NCBI GenBank assembly: GCA_963810945.1
Contig: CAWEPI010000004.1
Span: 248,001-312,000 of the forward strand
Length of the DNA: 64,000 nt
Direction of reading: 5' to 3'
From: JAOUEA01 sp963810945
GTDB lineage: Bacteria > Actinomycetota > UBA4738 > HRBIN12
Shown: positions 11,571 through 20,974 of the stretch, one piece after another
Position numbering within the stretch: position 1 is the stretch's first letter
How the letters are laid out: each line of letters opens with the position of its first letter
Notes under the pieces: model-generated
What the model saw: the letters and a program-made list of their open reading frames with translations, nothing else
Told to the model about the DNA's origin: nothing
Database searches by the model: none
Position numbers and translations under genes: made by a program

Positions 11571-11576
11571 TATCCT
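11571..11576 (+). promoter_or_regulatory. -10 box (TATCCT) before ABC transporter operon
   Basis: TATCCT is 6 bases before ATG 11583, the leaderless geometry seen elsewhere here. That ATG opens only an 11-codon frame (stop ending at 11618) that overlaps the ATPase start at 11606. Confidence 0.4.
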
Positions 11577-11605
11577 TGGGGGATGCGTCCGCCGATGCCC
11601 CTCGC

Positions 11606-12499
11606 ATGCTGGAGCTGATCGACCTCCACCGCCGGTTCGACGACGTCGTCGCGCTCGACGGCGTCTCGTTCGCGGTGCCCGAGAGCACGATCGTCGGGTT
11701 CGTGGGCCCCAACGGGGCGGGCAAGACCACGGCGATGCGGATCGTGCTCGGCGTGTTGGCGTCGGACGCCGGGGAGGTTCGCTGGAACGGCAGGCCGATC
11801 GATGCTGCCGCGCGTCGCCGGTTCGGCTACATGCCGGAGGAGCGCGGCCTCTATCCGAAGATGCGGGTCCTCGATCAGCTGGTGTACCTCGCGCGTCTGC
11901 ACGGCCTCCCGAAGGCGGAGGCCGCCCGTCGGGCCGAGGAGGTCCTCGACGCGCTCGGGGTGATCGAACGGCGCGACGACCGGGTGGAGGCGCTCTCGCT
12001 CGGGAACCAGCAGCGGGTCCAGCTCGCGGCCGCGCTCGTGCACGAGCCGGACGCGCTCGTCCTGGACGAGCCGTTCAGCGGCCTCGATCCGGTCGGGGTC
12101 GACGCGCTCGCGGGCATGCTGCGCCGCCAGACCGAGAACCACGGCGTTCCCGTCGTGTTCTCCAGCCACCAGCTGGAGCTGGTCGAGCGGATCTGCGACG
12201 CGGTCGTGCTGATCGATCACGGCCGTGTGCTGGCATCGGGGACCATCGACGAGCTCCGCGCCTCCAGGGCGCGGCACCTCGTGCGCGTGGATGTCGTCGG
12301 AGCGCCGGATGGATGGTACGAGTCGCTCCCCGGCGCCCGCCTGGACGCATCGGTGAACGGCGGCGTGATCCTGGAGCTCGACGACGGGCTCGACGAGCAG
12401 CGTGTGCTGGATCTCGCTCGCGGCGCCGGCGACGTCACCCACTTCAGTCGCGTCCGGCCGACGCTGGCGGAGCTCTTCCGAGAGGTGGTGCGGCGATGA
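11606..12499 (+). CDS. ABC transporter ATP-binding protein (NatA-like)
   Basis: A 297-residue ATPase starting MLELIDLHRRFDDVVALDGV. Walker A is GPNGAGKTTAM, the Q-loop region FGYMPEERGLYPKM, the signature LSLGNQQRVQLA (a variant of LSGGQ), Walker B LVLDEPFSGLDP and the H-loop SSHQLE. PEERGLYPKM and the C-terminal domain match the NatA/YhaQ class of ATPases partnered with ABC-2 exporters. There is no ribosome binding site. An ATG 23 bases upstream in another frame sits at leaderless distance from a -10 box, so the true N-terminus may be 7-8 residues longer if one base is missing here. Confidence 0.82.
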   Translation: MLELIDLHRRFDDVVALDGVSFAVPESTIVGFVGPNGAGKTTAMRIVLGVLASDAGEVRWNGRPIDAAARRRFGYMPEERGLYPKMRVLDQLVYLARLHGLPKAEAARRAEEVLDALGVIERRDDRVEALSLGNQQRVQLAAALVHEPDALVLDEPFSGLDPVGVDALAGMLRRQTENHGVPVVFSSHQLELVERICDAVVLIDHGRVLASGTIDELRASRARHLVRVDVVGAPDGWYESLPGARLDASVNGGVILELDDGLDEQRVLDLARGAGDVTHFSRVRPTLAELFREVVRR

Positions 12500-13686
12500 A
12501 CCGCACCGGCGCGAGCGCGCACGACCGCCGCGCGTGGTTCCTGGTTGCGCGCCGTGACTTCCGGGTGCGCCTGAAGGACAAGGGGTTCGTGATCTCCACG
12601 GCCATCACGATGACCGTGCTCACGATCTTCATCCTGATCCGCGCCTACGGAGGCGGCGGCACCGCCAGCTACGACCTCGGTGTGGTGGGCGACGCGTCGG
12701 CCGGCACCACGGTCGCGGACGTGGGTCGCCAGCAGAGCGTGGAGATCGACGTGCACACCTACCCGGACGACGCCGCCGCGCGGCGGGCGCTGCAAGACGG
12801 AGAGGTCGACGCGGTCCTCGACGGGGATCGGCTGACCGCCAAGCGCACCGTGCCCACCCAGCTCGAGCAGGTGGTGCAGGCGGCGGCGGTGGGCACGCGG
12901 ATCCGCGACGCGATGATCCGCGCCGGCGTCTCATCGGAGGCGATCGCCGACGCCCTCGATCCCGCGCCCGTCCGGGTGGATACGCTGCAGGCCCCCGATC
13001 CCCACCGGGACGCCAACGCGGCCGTGGCGTTCGTGGGCATCATCCTGCTCTACGGGCAGCTCTTCGGCTACGGGGTCTGGGTGGCCACCGGGGTCATCGA
13101 GGAGAAGGCCTCGCGCGTGGTGGAGATCCTGCTCTCCACGATCAGCCCGCGGCAGCTGCTGGCGGGCAAGGTGCTGGGGATCGGCACGCTCGGCATGGCG
13201 CAGCTCGCCTGCATCGCGGTCTTCGCGATCGTGCTGGCGTCGGTCACGGGTGCCATCGCGATCCCCGCGAGCGCCCTGGGGGCGGCGCTCCTGGTGCTCG
13301 TCTGGTTCGTGCTGGGCTTCGCGTTCTACGCGGGGCTCTTCGCCGTGAGCGGGTCGCTCGTCTCACGGATGGAGGAGCTGCAGAACGCGATGGTGCCCAT
13401 CAACATCGTGATCCTGGTCTCGTTCTTCATCTCGATCGGCGCGCTGCAGGATCCGGACGGCCGGCTCGTGGTGATCGCGTCGCTGCTGCCCTTCTCCTCC
13501 CCACTGGCGATGCCGGTGCGGATCGTGATGGGCGCGGCCACGCCGGTCCAGATCGTGGCCTCGGTGAGCATCCTGCTCGTCTCGACCGCGTTGCTGATCC
13601 CGCTCGCCGCCCGCCTCTACTCGGGAGCGATCCTCCGAACGGGCGCCAAGGTGAAGCTCCGCGACGCCTGGCGCGCGGCCGCCTGA
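12496..13686 (+). CDS. ABC-2 type transporter permease (NatB-like)
   Basis: A 396-residue membrane subunit. It has one N-terminal helix (about 35-55, STAITMTVLTIFILI), an extracellular domain of about 130 residues rich in acidic residues, then five or six helices from about residue 175. The motif GVIEEKASRVVEILLSTISPRQLLAGKVLG is diagnostic of the NatB/YhaP family of Na+/drug ABC exporters. ATG 12496 overlaps the ATPase stop (ATGA), so the genes are translationally coupled. Confidence 0.82.
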   Translation: MNRTGASAHDRRAWFLVARRDFRVRLKDKGFVISTAITMTVLTIFILIRAYGGGGTASYDLGVVGDASAGTTVADVGRQQSVEIDVHTYPDDAAARRALQDGEVDAVLDGDRLTAKRTVPTQLEQVVQAAAVGTRIRDAMIRAGVSSEAIADALDPAPVRVDTLQAPDPHRDANAAVAFVGIILLYGQLFGYGVWVATGVIEEKASRVVEILLSTISPRQLLAGKVLGIGTLGMAQLACIAVFAIVLASVTGAIAIPASALGAALLVLVWFVLGFAFYAGLFAVSGSLVSRMEELQNAMVPINIVILVSFFISIGALQDPDGRLVVIASLLPFSSPLAMPVRIVMGAATPVQIVASVSILLVSTALLIPLAARLYSGAILRTGAKVKLRDAWRAAA

Positions 13687-13716
13687 CCCGTTCGCGACCG
13701 CGCGGCGCCCGTCGCC

Positions 13717-14404
13717 TCAGCTGCTGGACTTGTTGGGTAGGCGCGGGAGCAGCCACCCGATCAGGTCCTGTGGGCTGCGGCTCTGCTGCCAGAGCTTGCC
13801 GGGGCCGGTGAACGTCGCGACGAGGCCCTCGCCCGACAGGAACGTCGACTTCCAGCCGCCCACCTTGTTCACCTGCATCCCCACGCCCTCTTCGAACGCC
13901 ACGATGTGGCCGGTGTCCACCTTGTAGGTCTCGCCGGCGGCGAGGTCCTTCTCGAAGATGGCCCCGTAGCTCGCGACCAGCATGTCGCCCTGGCCGGTGC
14001 ACTTCAGGAGGAACAAGCCCTCGCCGGCGAAGAACGTCTTCGCCCCGCCCCACTTCGTGTCGATCGCGACCGCCGCCTCGCCCGCGAGCCAGGAGCCCGA
14101 CTGGACCATCATGGCCCGCGGAGCCATCCAGCGGCATGTGGATGATGTCGCCCGGCAACGGCGGCGCCACGATGATCTCTCCGGGCCCGGAGGCGGCGGT
14201 GAACGTGTTGATGAAGAACGTCTCGCCGCCCAGCACCGAGCGCTTCAGACCTCCGAGGATGCCTCCCTGTGCCTTGGTCGAGATCTCCATGCCGCCGGCC
14301 ATCCCCGTCATGGCTCCGGCCTCCGCTTGGATCGCCTCACCCTGGTTGAGCTTGACCGTCGCCATCGCGAACGACGGGCTGAACTGGATCTCGACGTTGA
14401 GCAC
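13717..14404 (-). CDS. AIM24 / TIGR00266 family protein, frameshifted
   Basis: About 228 residues. GTG 14404, six bases after GAGGAGG, gives MLNVEIQFSPSFAMATVKL. The family features QAEAGAMTGMAGGMEISTKA and GGETFFINTFTA lie before a frameshift near 14125, and VQSGSWLAGEAAVAIDTKWGG, FFAGEGLFLLKCTGQG and FEEGVGMQVNKVGGWKS after it. The repeated beta-roll layout is that of AIM24-like proteins, whose biochemical role in bacteria is unknown. One base in CTGGATGGCTCCGCGG restores the frame. It is convergent with the ABC transporter genes. Confidence 0.78.
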
Positions 14405-14465
14405 GGCTGCCTCCTCGGCTCGGGAACGCCGCGAGTCTATGCGGTGCCCTCGGCGCGTGACTTCC

Positions 14466-16110
14466 CTACGCGAGCTCGCGCCGCAGGGTCGGGAGCGGGA
14501 CGGATCCGAGCGCGAGCACGCCGTCGTGGAATCCTCGGAGCGAGAAGTTCGCGCCGTCGGCACGTCTCCGCACGGGCGCGTGCCTCCTGGATCTCGATCA
14601 TCCCCACCATGTAGCTGAGCGCCTGCGCGGGCATCGCGATGTAGCGGTCCACCTCGATCACCGCGTCGGTGTGCGGCGAGCCGCCCCGCTCCAGCGTCGC
14701 GATGGCGTCCTCCCGTGACCAGCCGAGCGCGTGGATCCCGGTGTCGGTGATCAATCGCGCGGCGCGCAGGATCTGGTTCTCGAGCATGCCCAGGCGCTCC
14801 CACGCGTCGAGGTACAGGCCCATCTCGTCGGCGAGTCGCTCCGCGTACAGACCCCAGCCTTCACCGAAGGCGCTGCCCGCGAGGCCGCCGCCGAACCGGC
14901 GCAACCGTGGCCGATCGGGGAACTCCTGCTCCAAGGCGATCTGGAAGTGGTGGCCCGGGTTCGCCTCGTGGAAGGTCACGCCGGCGATCGCGTGCAGGGG
15001 ACGGCTGGGGAGGTCGTAGGTGTTGAGGTAGTAGATGCCGGGGCGCGAGCCGTCCTCGGTGGGGGAGTTGTAGAAGGCGGCCGGCATGTCGGCCTCGCGG
15101 AAGGCCTCCACCGGGCGCACCTGGCAGTTCTCGCGGGGGAGCCGGCCGAACCATGCGGGCGCGGCCTCCCAGCTCCGCAGCACCTGATCCTCGACGATCT
15201 TCACGAAGGCCTCGGGCGATGCCGCCGTGTCGTCACCGCTCGCCATGCGCGCGGCGACCGCCTCGTCCGGCGAGGCGAAGCCGAGCTCGGCCGCGACCTC
15301 GAACCGCTCCGCCTGGATCGCCTCGAACCGTGAGACGCCCAGCTCATGGACGTGGCGCGCGTCGAGCGACAGCGTCGTCCAGGCCAGGATCTCCGCCTCG
15401 TACATCGCGTCGCCGTCGGGCAGCGCGGACAGGCCGATCGTCTCGGTGGCGTGGGGGAGGTACGCGCGCAGGACGTCGAGGTACCGCTCGTAGGCGGGGT
15501 TCACGACCTCGCCGACGACCGCGGCGAATCGCGTCCGCGTGTCGGCGTCCTGGTCCAGGGCCGCGAGCGCCGGCGAGGCGTCGGCGGGGAGCGCCAGCAG
15601 CCGCTCGACCTGTGCGAGGGCACGCTCGGCCACCACGCGCGGGGACGTGACGCCGGCCGCGATGCCGTCCCGGGCGACGTCGGCCACGGCCTCCAGGTAC
15701 GCAGGGATGGCGCGCAGGCGTGCTTCGTAGCGATCCAGGCGCTCGGGCGTGTCCGTCTGCTGCATGGAGGCCATCTCGCCGAGCAGCTGGCCGGGTCCCC
15801 ACAGGTGGCTCGCGGCCATCAGCCGATCGGTGCGGTGCTCGAGCTCGGTCTGGAACCTGCGTGCGACGGCCTCGAGGATGTCGAGCGTGGCGCGCTCGGC
15901 GGCGTCGAGCGCCGCGCGGTCGATCGCGGCGGCGTCGGCGAGGGCTTGCCGCTGGACGGAGGCGCTCCGCGCGCGTCCCGTCTCGCTCGGGTCCGGGAGC
16001 CGGTCGTCGTAGCGTTCGTCGCCCGCCGACGTCCCCAGGAACGGCTCGAGCTCCAGGAGCTGGTCCCAGTAGCGCTCGACCAGCTCGTGCATCCGTTCGC
16101 TCTCGCTCAC
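14466..16110 (-). CDS. DUF885 family protein (putative zinc peptidase), 3' frameshift
   Basis: About 548 residues of the DUF885 family, related in fold to M3/M32-type gluzincins. The putative metal motif is FHEANPGHHFQ (HExxxGH, near residue 385). It is followed by AFGEGWGLYAERLADEMGLY, with the downstream glutamate. GTG 16110 follows GGGGGAA. The forward frame appears to run to 14437, but after a frameshift near 14565 the normal family ending appears (ANFSLRGFHDGVLALGSVPL) and stops at 14466. It probably forms an operon with the SDR gene 20 bases upstream. The substrate is unknown. Confidence 0.75.
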
Positions 16111-16130
16111 CGGCTTCCCCCCATCGACGG

Positions 16131-16844
16131 TCACAGGAGACCCAGCGTACCGGCCCCGTCGACCTGGAGGGCCACCCCGCTCACGAACCGCGCGGATCCG
16201 GAGCAGAGGAAGGCGACCACGCGACCGAAGTCCTCGGGGTCGCCCAGCCGCCCCGTATGACCGAGCTCCCGGACGCGATCGGTGGCGTGCAGGCCCGGGC
16301 AGACGAGGTTCACGGTGATGCCCTCGTCGATCAGGTCCTGCGCGGCGGTCTTCGCCCACGCCCAGAGTCCCGTGCGCGCCACGTTCGAGTAGGCGAGGTC
16401 GGGGATCGGCTGCTTCACGGCGTTCGACGTGAGGAAGCAGATGCGTCCCCAGCCGGCAGCGCGCATGCCCGGCAGGGCGGCGAGCGCCAACCGGATCGAC
16501 GTCTGTAGGTTCGCGTTCAGCGCCGCGACGAGGCCCTCATCGTGCACCTCGAGCGCGCGGGCGCGCGGGGGACCGCCGGCGTTGGCCACCAGGATGTCGA
16601 GGGCGCCGAAGCGTTCGAGGCTCGCGTCCACCAGGCGTGCGGGCGTCGCGGGGTCGGTGACGTCCGCGGGGATCGCGAGCGTCTCGCTAGGAAGCTCGGA
16701 TGCCGTGGCCTGCAGGATATCCGGGTCGCGCGCGCAGAGGACCACGCGGGCGCCCTCGCGGGAGAGGGCGAGCGCCGCGCCGCGACCGAGCCCCTTCGAG
16801 GCGGCCGTGACGAGCGCGACCTTGCCTTCGAGCCCCAGATCCAT
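16131..16844 (-). CDS. SDR family oxidoreductase
   Basis: A 237-residue classical short-chain dehydrogenase. The cofactor motif is VTAASKGLGRGAA (TxxxGxG), followed by NAG (LVANAGGPP) and the C-terminal GVALQVDGAG. The catalytic Ser is in FLTSNAVKQ, and the Tyr-x3-Lys is replaced: YSNVARTGLWAWAKT has Tyr and Lys but spaced further apart. That is unusual and may mean altered catalysis or a shifted lysine. The sequence resembles FabG and 3-oxoacyl reductase-like proteins. The start is ATG 16844. Confidence 0.75.
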   Translation of the reverse strand: MDLGLEGKVALVTAASKGLGRGAALALSREGARVVLCARDPDILQATASELPSETLAIPADVTDPATPARLVDASLERFGALDILVANAGGPPRARALEVHDEGLVAALNANLQTSIRLALAALPGMRAAGWGRICFLTSNAVKQPIPDLAYSNVARTGLWAWAKTAAQDLIDEGITVNLVCPGLHATDRVRELGHTGRLGDPEDFGRVVAFLCSGSARFVSGVALQVDGAGTLGLL

Positions 16845-16885
16845 GGGCGGGATGCTACGGCCTCGGGCTCTCGGCCGCCCGCGGG

Positions 16886-16891
16886 TACGCT
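16886..16891 (+). promoter_or_regulatory. -10 box (TACGCT) of leaderless gene
   Basis: TACGCT ends 6 bases before ATG 16898, implying a leaderless transcript. Confidence 0.45.
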
Positions 16892-16897
16892 GGTCGG

Positions 16898-17851
16898 ATG
16901 CGGCTCCGCGCCACTTCCCCCCGGATGGCTGCCGGCATCCTCGCGATCGCCCTCGTCGTGGCGCTCGTCGTGGCGTGGCGGAGCGCCGGCGGCGGACCTG
17001 GGTCCGACAGGCCGTCACCGGCCGCGATCCGCGCCGATCCCGCGACAGGCCCCTTCCAAGGGCTGGGTGTGTGGGTCGACCTCTACGACGAAACCGCATG
17101 GGGCGACCCGGCCGCGGCCGTCGCGGACATGGCGGCGCACGGCGTGCGGACGCTCTACCTGGAGACGTCGAACGCGGATCGCTCGTCGGCCTTCGTCGAC
17201 GAAGCCGGTGTGACCGCGTTCCTCGACGCGGGCGCGGCCGACGGGGTCCAGGTCGTGGCGTGGTACCTCCCCAACCTGCAGGACGTCACCACGGACGCGT
17301 CCCGCTCCGAGGCGGCCATCGCCTACGCGACGCCGGCGGGCAACCGGTTCGCGGGCTTCGCGTTGGACATCGAATCGGCGGCCGTGTCCGACACCACGGT
17401 GCGGACCCGACGGCTCCTCGACCTCTCGGGGACCCTGCGTGCGGCCGCCGGTGCGACGTATCCGCTCGGCGCGATCGTCCCGTCGCCGCGCGGGATGCAG
17501 ATCCACGCGGGGTACTGGCCGGGGTTCCCCTGGACGAGCCTCGCGCAGACCTACGACGTCATCCTGCCGATGACCTACTTCACGTATCGCACGCACGGCG
17601 AGAGCGGCGCTCACACGTACACGAGCACGGCGGTGGGGCTCGTGCGCAAGGAGGTGGGCAACCACCACGTGCCGATCCACGTGATCGGCGGCCTCGCGCA
17701 GGACGCCTCGACGGAGGAGACGGCCGGCTTCATTCAGGCGGTCAACGAGCGGCGCGTGATCGGTGCCAGCTACTACACGTGGCCCGCCATCACCGATGGC
17801 CAGTGGTCGGCGCTCGCGCAGATCGAGGCTGCCACGCCTGCCGGAGGCTGA
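16898..17851 (+). CDS. Exported TIM-barrel-like protein (putative glycoside hydrolase-like)
   Basis: A 317-residue protein. Residues 12-30 form an N-terminal membrane anchor or signal (AAGILAIALVVALVVAW). The rest looks like a (beta/alpha)8 barrel: GLGVWVDLYDETAW, VRTLYLETSN, GVQVVAWYLPNL, FAGFALDIESAAV, YDVILPMTYFTYRTH, VPIHVIGGLA and VIGASYYTW. DIE in the fourth strand and the M-T-Y strand suggest a carbohydrate-active or catabolic barrel, but I cannot name the family. It is divergent from the SDR gene, with 53 bases between the starts. Confidence 0.5.
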   Translation: MRLRATSPRMAAGILAIALVVALVVAWRSAGGGPGSDRPSPAAIRADPATGPFQGLGVWVDLYDETAWGDPAAAVADMAAHGVRTLYLETSNADRSSAFVDEAGVTAFLDAGAADGVQVVAWYLPNLQDVTTDASRSEAAIAYATPAGNRFAGFALDIESAAVSDTTVRTRRLLDLSGTLRAAAGATYPLGAIVPSPRGMQIHAGYWPGFPWTSLAQTYDVILPMTYFTYRTHGESGAHTYTSTAVGLVRKEVGNHHVPIHVIGGLAQDASTEETAGFIQAVNERRVIGASYYTWPAITDGQWSALAQIEAATPAGG

Positions 17852-17966
17852 GGCGCCGCCCGATCCAGCCGGATAGCACCGGAGGGGACAACTTCCTGGG
17901 GCGTTTGATTCCGCAGGGGGCCGCCGATACGCTCAGCCGGCATCCACGATCGAGAGGAACCTGCCC

Positions 17967-18297
17967 ATGCACACGCGCATCGCCCGCGCGGCCACGCTCG
18001 TGGCCGTGATCCTCGTGGCCGTGGGGTGCACCAAGTCGCTCGACACGGCCAACCTCGAGTCCACGCTCAAGACCCAGGTCGAGAGCCAGCTGAACGCGAG
18101 CGGGCTCACGATCTCGTGTCCGGACAACATCAAGGTCGAGGCGGGCGGGACCTTCGAGTGCACCGCATCCGACCCCTCCGGCCAGAGCGTCACCATCGAG
18201 GTCACCCAGAAGGACGACCAGGGCAACGTCACCTGGAAGGCTCTCGGGAGCCGGCGCGGGGTCCTCGTCGACGCCCACCGCGATCGCCCACGATGTA
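17967..18297 (+). CDS. DUF4333 domain lipoprotein
   Basis: ATG 17967 opens a lipoprotein signal ending LVAVILVAVGCTKS, with the lipobox cysteine at about residue 21. A DUF4333-like domain follows (LNASGLTISCPDNIKVEAGG, FECTASDPSGQSVTIEVTQK, GNVTW) with its two conserved cysteines. This extracytoplasmic domain is common in actinobacterial lipoproteins. No stop occurs in this frame before FabI; the raw reading frame enters fabI in phase. A TAA in another frame at 18295-18297 is a possible true end if one base is wrong after GTCACCTGGAAG. The end given here is therefore approximate. Confidence 0.6.
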
Positions 18298-18308
18298 AGG
18301 AGTCCCTC

Positions 18309-19091
18309 GTGCTGCTCGAGAAGAAGCGCCTCCTGATCACCGGCGTGCTCACGCCGCATTCCATCGCGTTCTCCGCCGCACACGTGGCGCAGGAGCAGGG
18401 CGCCGAGATCGTCCTGACGGGCGTGGGTCGAGGGATGGGACTCACCCAGAAGTGCGCGAAGCGGCTGCCCGATCCCCCCGACGTGCTGGAGATGGACGTG
18501 AACGACCCCGCACAGATCGACGGCGTCCGCAGCGAGCTCGCCGGCCGCTGGGGGTCGGTGGACGGGTTCCTGCACGCGATCGCGTTCGCGCCGCAGGACG
18601 CCTTCGGGGGGAACTTCCTCGACACGCCCTGGGAATCGGTGGCGACGGCGATGCAGACCAGCACGTTCTCGCTCAAGCAACTGGCGGTGGGCCTCCTGCC
18701 GCTGATGGAACCCTCGGGAGGCTCCATCGTCTCGCTCGACTTCGACGCCCGCGTCGCCTGGCCCATCTACGACTGGATGGGGGTTGCGAAGGCCGGGCTC
18801 GAGTCCGTCACGCGCTACCTGGCACGCGACCTGGGGCCGAAGGGCATCCGCGTGAACACCGTGAGCGCGGGTCCGCTCAAGACGATGGCCGGCAAGGGCA
18901 TCCCCGGCTTCGACGCCATCTCCGACCGGTGGTCCGCCCGCGCGCCGCTCGGCTGGGACATCACCGATCCCACGCCGGTGGGCGAGGCGATCGCGTTCCT
19001 GCTCTCGGACCTCTCGCGGGGCATCAGCGGCGAGCTGATCCACGTCGACGGTGGATTCCATGCCATCGGGATCGAGTCGGAGCAGCCCTAG
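18309..19091 (+). CDS. fabI: Enoyl-ACP reductase (NADH), FabI/InhA type
   Basis: A 260-residue enzyme that catalyses the last reduction of each fatty-acid elongation cycle. It starts at GTG 18309, 7 bases after AAGGAG, with MLLEKKRLLITGVLTPHSIA, the standard InhA/FabI beginning. The catalytic Tyr-x6-Lys is YDWMGVAK (near residue 158), with DFDARVAWPIYDW before it as in InhA. The substrate-loop region is GPLKTMAGKGIPGFD and the C-terminal cofactor motif ISGELIHVDGGFHAIG. The stop codon shares CTAG with the stop of the convergent DUF294 gene. Confidence 0.9.
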   Translation: MLLEKKRLLITGVLTPHSIAFSAAHVAQEQGAEIVLTGVGRGMGLTQKCAKRLPDPPDVLEMDVNDPAQIDGVRSELAGRWGSVDGFLHAIAFAPQDAFGGNFLDTPWESVATAMQTSTFSLKQLAVGLLPLMEPSGGSIVSLDFDARVAWPIYDWMGVAKAGLESVTRYLARDLGPKGIRVNTVSAGPLKTMAGKGIPGFDAISDRWSARAPLGWDITDPTPVGEAIAFLLSDLSRGISGELIHVDGGFHAIGIESEQP

Positions 19092-20927
19092 CGCTGGGTG
19101 ACGCCCAGATCGCTCGCGAGCATCCGCTGCGCCCGGGCGATGACGCGGAACGCCTCCTTCAGCCCGCTCCGCGCGAGCGGTCCCAGTTCCGCCGGGTCCA
19201 CGAAGTCGTCGGGCGCCTCGCCGCTGCGGACCTGGGCCGTCTGGTGTTCGAGCCGCACGCCCCACAGGAAGTGGAAGGCCTCGGAGAGTTCGTCGGCCAC
19301 ATCCGCGTCGAGCACGCCGGCGAGGACGGCGGCCTGCAGGCGCGAGAGCGTGCCCTTCGCGGTCACCCCGGCCTGCGTGCTGTAGGCACGCGCGAGGTTG
19401 TTGATGATGGAGATGCCCCCGTGCTTCACGTCGAGTCGCCCCGCGTGCTCGCCTTGGTGCTCCACGACCAGGTCCCGGAAGAAGCCGGTCGGCGGTTTGA
19501 GGTCGAGCGCCCGTCGCCCGAGGTGGCGCAGGAACGAGGGATGTCCGCGCGCCTGACGCAGCGCGTCGTCGAGGGACGGCTCGGCGTCGAGGGGCCCGGC
19601 GACCTGTCGGAAGTCGTAGCCGATCGACGCGAGGATGCTCGCGGTGGGATCCGGATCGTCGAGCCACGACCGGAAGGTCTCGACCCAGCCGTCGATGGGC
19701 TTGCGCAGGGCGGAATGCACGGCCATCGCGTCGCCGTTGCAGCGCGGGATGCCGCCCGCCTCCAGGCCGGCCGTCACGAACTCGGCGAGGCGGGCGAAGT
19801 ACGGGTCGACCGGTTGCGGGATCCTCACCGTCGGGGTCGAAGGCGAGCGCGTGATCCTGGTCGGTCTTCAGCGCCTGCTCGTGGCGCGCGGCGCTGCCTA
19901 GGGCCAGCCACGCCCACGCGCAGGGCGGATCGCCCTGGGCCGCCACGCCCAGCTGGAGCAGCCGCTCGGTCATCGTGTCCACCACGAGCGCCACCACCCG
20001 GCCGACGTCGACCGGATCGGCGCTGACGTCGACCATCGCCACCACCACCTGCGGGAGATCGCGTCCGGCCTCGGCCACCTCCTCCGAGGTCGCCGCCCGC
20101 TCGATCGCGCTCTTGATCGCGAAGGGGCTGTGGCGCGTGAGCCCCATCAGGTCCGTGTCGGTCACGATGCCGGTGACCGCTCCGTCGACGTCGGTGACGG
20201 GGAAGTGGTGCACGCCGTCGGCGAACATCCGCAGGAGCGCCTCGCCGGCCGGGGTCTGGGCCTCCAGCGTCATCGCGGGGAAGGTCGCGACCGCCTCGAC
20301 CGGTGTGTCGAAGCTCTCGCGGACCGCCACGACCCGCGTGCGCAGGTCGCGGTCCGTCACGATGCCCCATCCACCGCGCATCGGGACCAGCAGTGAGGAG
20401 ACGCGCTCGTCCGCCATGCGTTCCGCGGCCGCGGACACGGTCGTCGTCGGCTCGGCCGACACCGCCGGGCGTCGGACCAGCGTGCCGATCGGCGCGAGCC
20501 GCGCGTCGGGGCCTTCGGAGAAGGAGCGCTCGGAGGCCGACAGGATGCGCCGGCGCATCGACCCGATCACGAACGCCTGGCCGGCGGAGGTCTCCAGCAG
20601 CTCGTCCGCTACCTCCTCCGGGATCAGGTAGCACAGCGTGTCCTCGTGGGCCCGCACGGTGACCGTGGGTCCCTCGTGCGCCAGCAGCGAGAACTGTCCG
20701 AACACCTCGCCCTCCCCCAGAAGGTCGAGGAGCCGCCCGTCATCGAGGAGCTCGACCGCCCCCTTGCGCACGACGTAGAGATGCGAGGCCGGCGCACCGC
20801 CTTGCTGCAGCACCACGGTGCCCTCGGGCACGTGCTCGATCTCCACCGAGCCCGCGACCGCCTCCAGACGCTCGGGCTCGAGCGCGTCGAACGGTGGGTG
20901 GTGCCTCAGGAACCCGGGGATGTCCAC
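19088..20927 (-). CDS. Cyclic-nucleotide-binding/CBS/DUF294 nucleotidyltransferase-like protein, frameshifted
   Basis: About 613 residues from ATG 20927 (MDIPGFLRHHPPFDALEPER). Domains: cNMP-binding domain (about 1-130, LYVVRKGAVELLDDGRLLDLLGEGEVFG), two CBS domains (about 150-275, SSLLVPMRGGWGIVTDRDLR and VTGIVTDTDLMGL), a DUF294 GlnD-like nucleotidyltransferase domain (LGSAARHEQALKTDQDHAL, the GSxxR...D-x-D motif), and a DUF294 C-terminal domain. A frameshift near 19835 separates the last part, which reads VDPYFARLAEFVTAGLEAGG through to 19088. In relatives this architecture is thought to act in signalling, with unknown substrate. It converges on fabI. Confidence 0.8.
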
Positions 20928-20974
20928 GGACGGAAGTATGCCCTTGGCCTCCCGAGCCTGCAGCGCGTTCGGGC

